Origin: Maccoyibacter intestinihominis
GTDB lineage: Bacteria; Bacillota; Clostridia; Lachnospirales; Lachnospiraceae
Assembly (NCBI RefSeq): GCF_040096355.1
Contig: NZ_JBBMEX010000004.1
Span: forward strand, 1 to 64,000
DNA: 64,000 nt
Direction: 5' to 3'
Shown here: positions 63,167 to 64,000 of the stretch, in pieces
Position numbering within the stretch: position 1 is the stretch's first letter
Layout of the letters: every line of letters starts with the position of its first letter
Translations under genes and position numbers: made by a program
The notes under the pieces: model-generated
Told to the model about the DNA's origin: nothing
What the model saw: only the letters and a program-made list of their open reading frames with translations
The model's database searches: none

Positions 63167-64000
63167 CTAGAAGAGCTTTCGTATATCATTAAACATAATG
63201 ACTACCATCAATGCCATTAAAAGGCATATCCCGATAAAATGGACCATCCCCTCTTTCTCAGGGTCAACCCCTTTTCCACGAATTGCTTCTATAATTAAAA
63301 ATACCAGTCTTCCACCGTCTAATGCCGGAAGTGGAAGAAGATTCATTACACCTAAGTTCGCAGATAATAAGATCGTCCAGTTGAGCATTCCGACAAAAAC
63401 GGAGAACCAGCCGACTGCCGCTCCTGCTTCATAGGTATCACTCACACCCTTGACAATGCCGACAGGTCCCGACATCTCATTGATCCCCACCTGTCCTGTT
63501 ACAAGCATTTTAAGGCTTTCTAAGGTACTTGCGATCCAGTATTTCACTTCGTATACACCGTATTGCAGGGTCTTGACCAGACCGCCTTTTGTCCGTTCGC
63601 CGCTTCCATAGAATCCGAAGAGATAACGATCATTTTCTTTGTCGTAGCGCGGTGTGATCGTTGTCTCATGTGTCTTTCCGTCACGCTCATATACCACATC
63701 AATGGACTGATCTCCGTGGAAAAAGGTATAAATGCTGACTTCCCGGTAAAGATGTATCTTCTTTGAATTCAGCTTTTTGATCACATCTCCCTCTTTCATC
63801 CCTGCTTCCTGTGCAGGATATCCGTCCATAACACCGCTGATCACCGGTCTGTCATATCCGGTACATGCCACTAAGATCAGAGCGCAGACAAATGCCATAA
63901 TGAAATTAAAGACCGGTCCTGCGGCTACTACGGAAATTCTTGCCCCAACCGATTTACTCTGAAAAGAATCCTCCGCCTTACTGTCTCCGTCCTCACCTTC
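63167..64000 (-). CDS. rseP: RseP/site-2 protease, partial (N-terminus beyond right edge)
   Basis: An open frame enters from the window edge and ends at 63167 (277 codons seen). Visible parts are the VVAAGPVFNFIMAFV helix, one PDZ domain (ISGVMDGYPAQEAGMKEGDVI), a MSGPVGIVKGV segment and the second active-site motif NLLPLPALDGGRL in a transmembrane helix. The HExxH motif lies outside. It cuts transmembrane substrates such as anti-sigma factors. The short internal ATG at 63898 is not the start. Confidence 0.93.
   Translation of the reverse strand, partial: EGEDGDSKAEDSFQSKSVGARISVVAAGPVFNFIMAFVCALILVACTGYDRPVISGVMDGYPAQEAGMKEGDVIKKLNSKKIHLYREVSIYTFFHGDQSIDVVYERDGKTHETTITPRYDKENDRYLFGFYGSGERTKGGLVKTLQYGVYEVKYWIASTLESLKMLVTGQVGINEMSGPVGIVKGVSDTYEAGAAVGWFSVFVGMLNWTILLSANLGVMNLLPLPALDGGRLVFLIIEAIRGKGVDPEKEGMVHFIGICLLMALMVVIMFNDIRKLF

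Noticed and set aside
1..64000. tRNA, rRNA and classic insertion sequences
   Set aside because: None recognised by eye on either strand. A tRNA search program would settle this for tRNAs.

Overview
The window reads as a chromosomal segment of a Gram-positive anaerobe of the Clostridia, most likely a Lachnospiraceae member. The evidence is a PolC-type replicase, the rseP-ispG-polC order, an AUU-started infC in an infC-rpmI-rplT operon with an L20-type leader, an [FeFe]-hydrogenase-like protein, a Tad-like pilus locus and BspA-type surface proteins. Most genes lie on the minus strand. The organism is inferred from gene content and not from any database search.

Layout. (1) 1-12371: a Tad-like pilus operon (Flp-like pilin, CpaF ATPase, possible TadB-TadC fusion, several membrane-anchored small proteins) leading into a 1710-residue beta-helix surface protein, then a separately promoted BspA-like LRR/Ig-like protein cut by the left edge. 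(2) 12395-18497: a stand-alone [FeFe]-hydrogenase-like protein, then a tandemly duplicated block of unknown membrane proteins with one copy killed by two amber codons and another reduced to a chimeric scar. (3) 18828-42098: a 23.3-kb insertion that I consider the main find. (4) 42099-64000: housekeeping genes (galE, infC operon, MCP, PHP phosphatase, HAD phosphatase, ppk, ppx, AAA ATPase, pheA, aroA, polC, ispG, rseP).

The insertion looks like two tandem cassettes, 18828-25374 and 25375-42098. Each starts with the same 36-bp left end and finishes with the same 174-bp right end. The internal junction is exactly right end joined to left end, as in a circularised element. Joining base 18827 to 42099 restores one continuous 156-codon reading frame, so the element seems to sit in a small gene. 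Both cassettes share a backbone: the 3' part of a large serine recombinase gene and a mecA-like penicillin-binding protein gene. They differ in cargo. Cassette A carries a Hanks-type kinase and a GHKL ATPase fused to a PD-(D/E)XK-like nuclease, plus a small zinc-ribbon membrane protein. Cassette B carries a split HEPN-NACHT protein pair and a SEC-C protein. Cassette B keeps the full module: XRE regulator, blaI, blaR1, a class B PBP with an extra N-terminal domain, three paralogous lipoprotein-like genes and an Asp-box protein. Six near-identical dyads, three before blaI and three before the PBP gene, mark a BlaI/MecI-type regulon. Cassette A keeps only an in-frame fusion of recombinase tail to PBP middle, so it once had the same module.

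The arrangement recalls staphylococcal SCCmec in logic (serine recombinase, MecI/MecR1/MecA-type genes, tandem cassettes, exchangeable defence cargo), but I infer this analogy from gene content only. The only recombinase seen lacks its catalytic N-terminus, so the element as present is probably immobile unless helped in trans.
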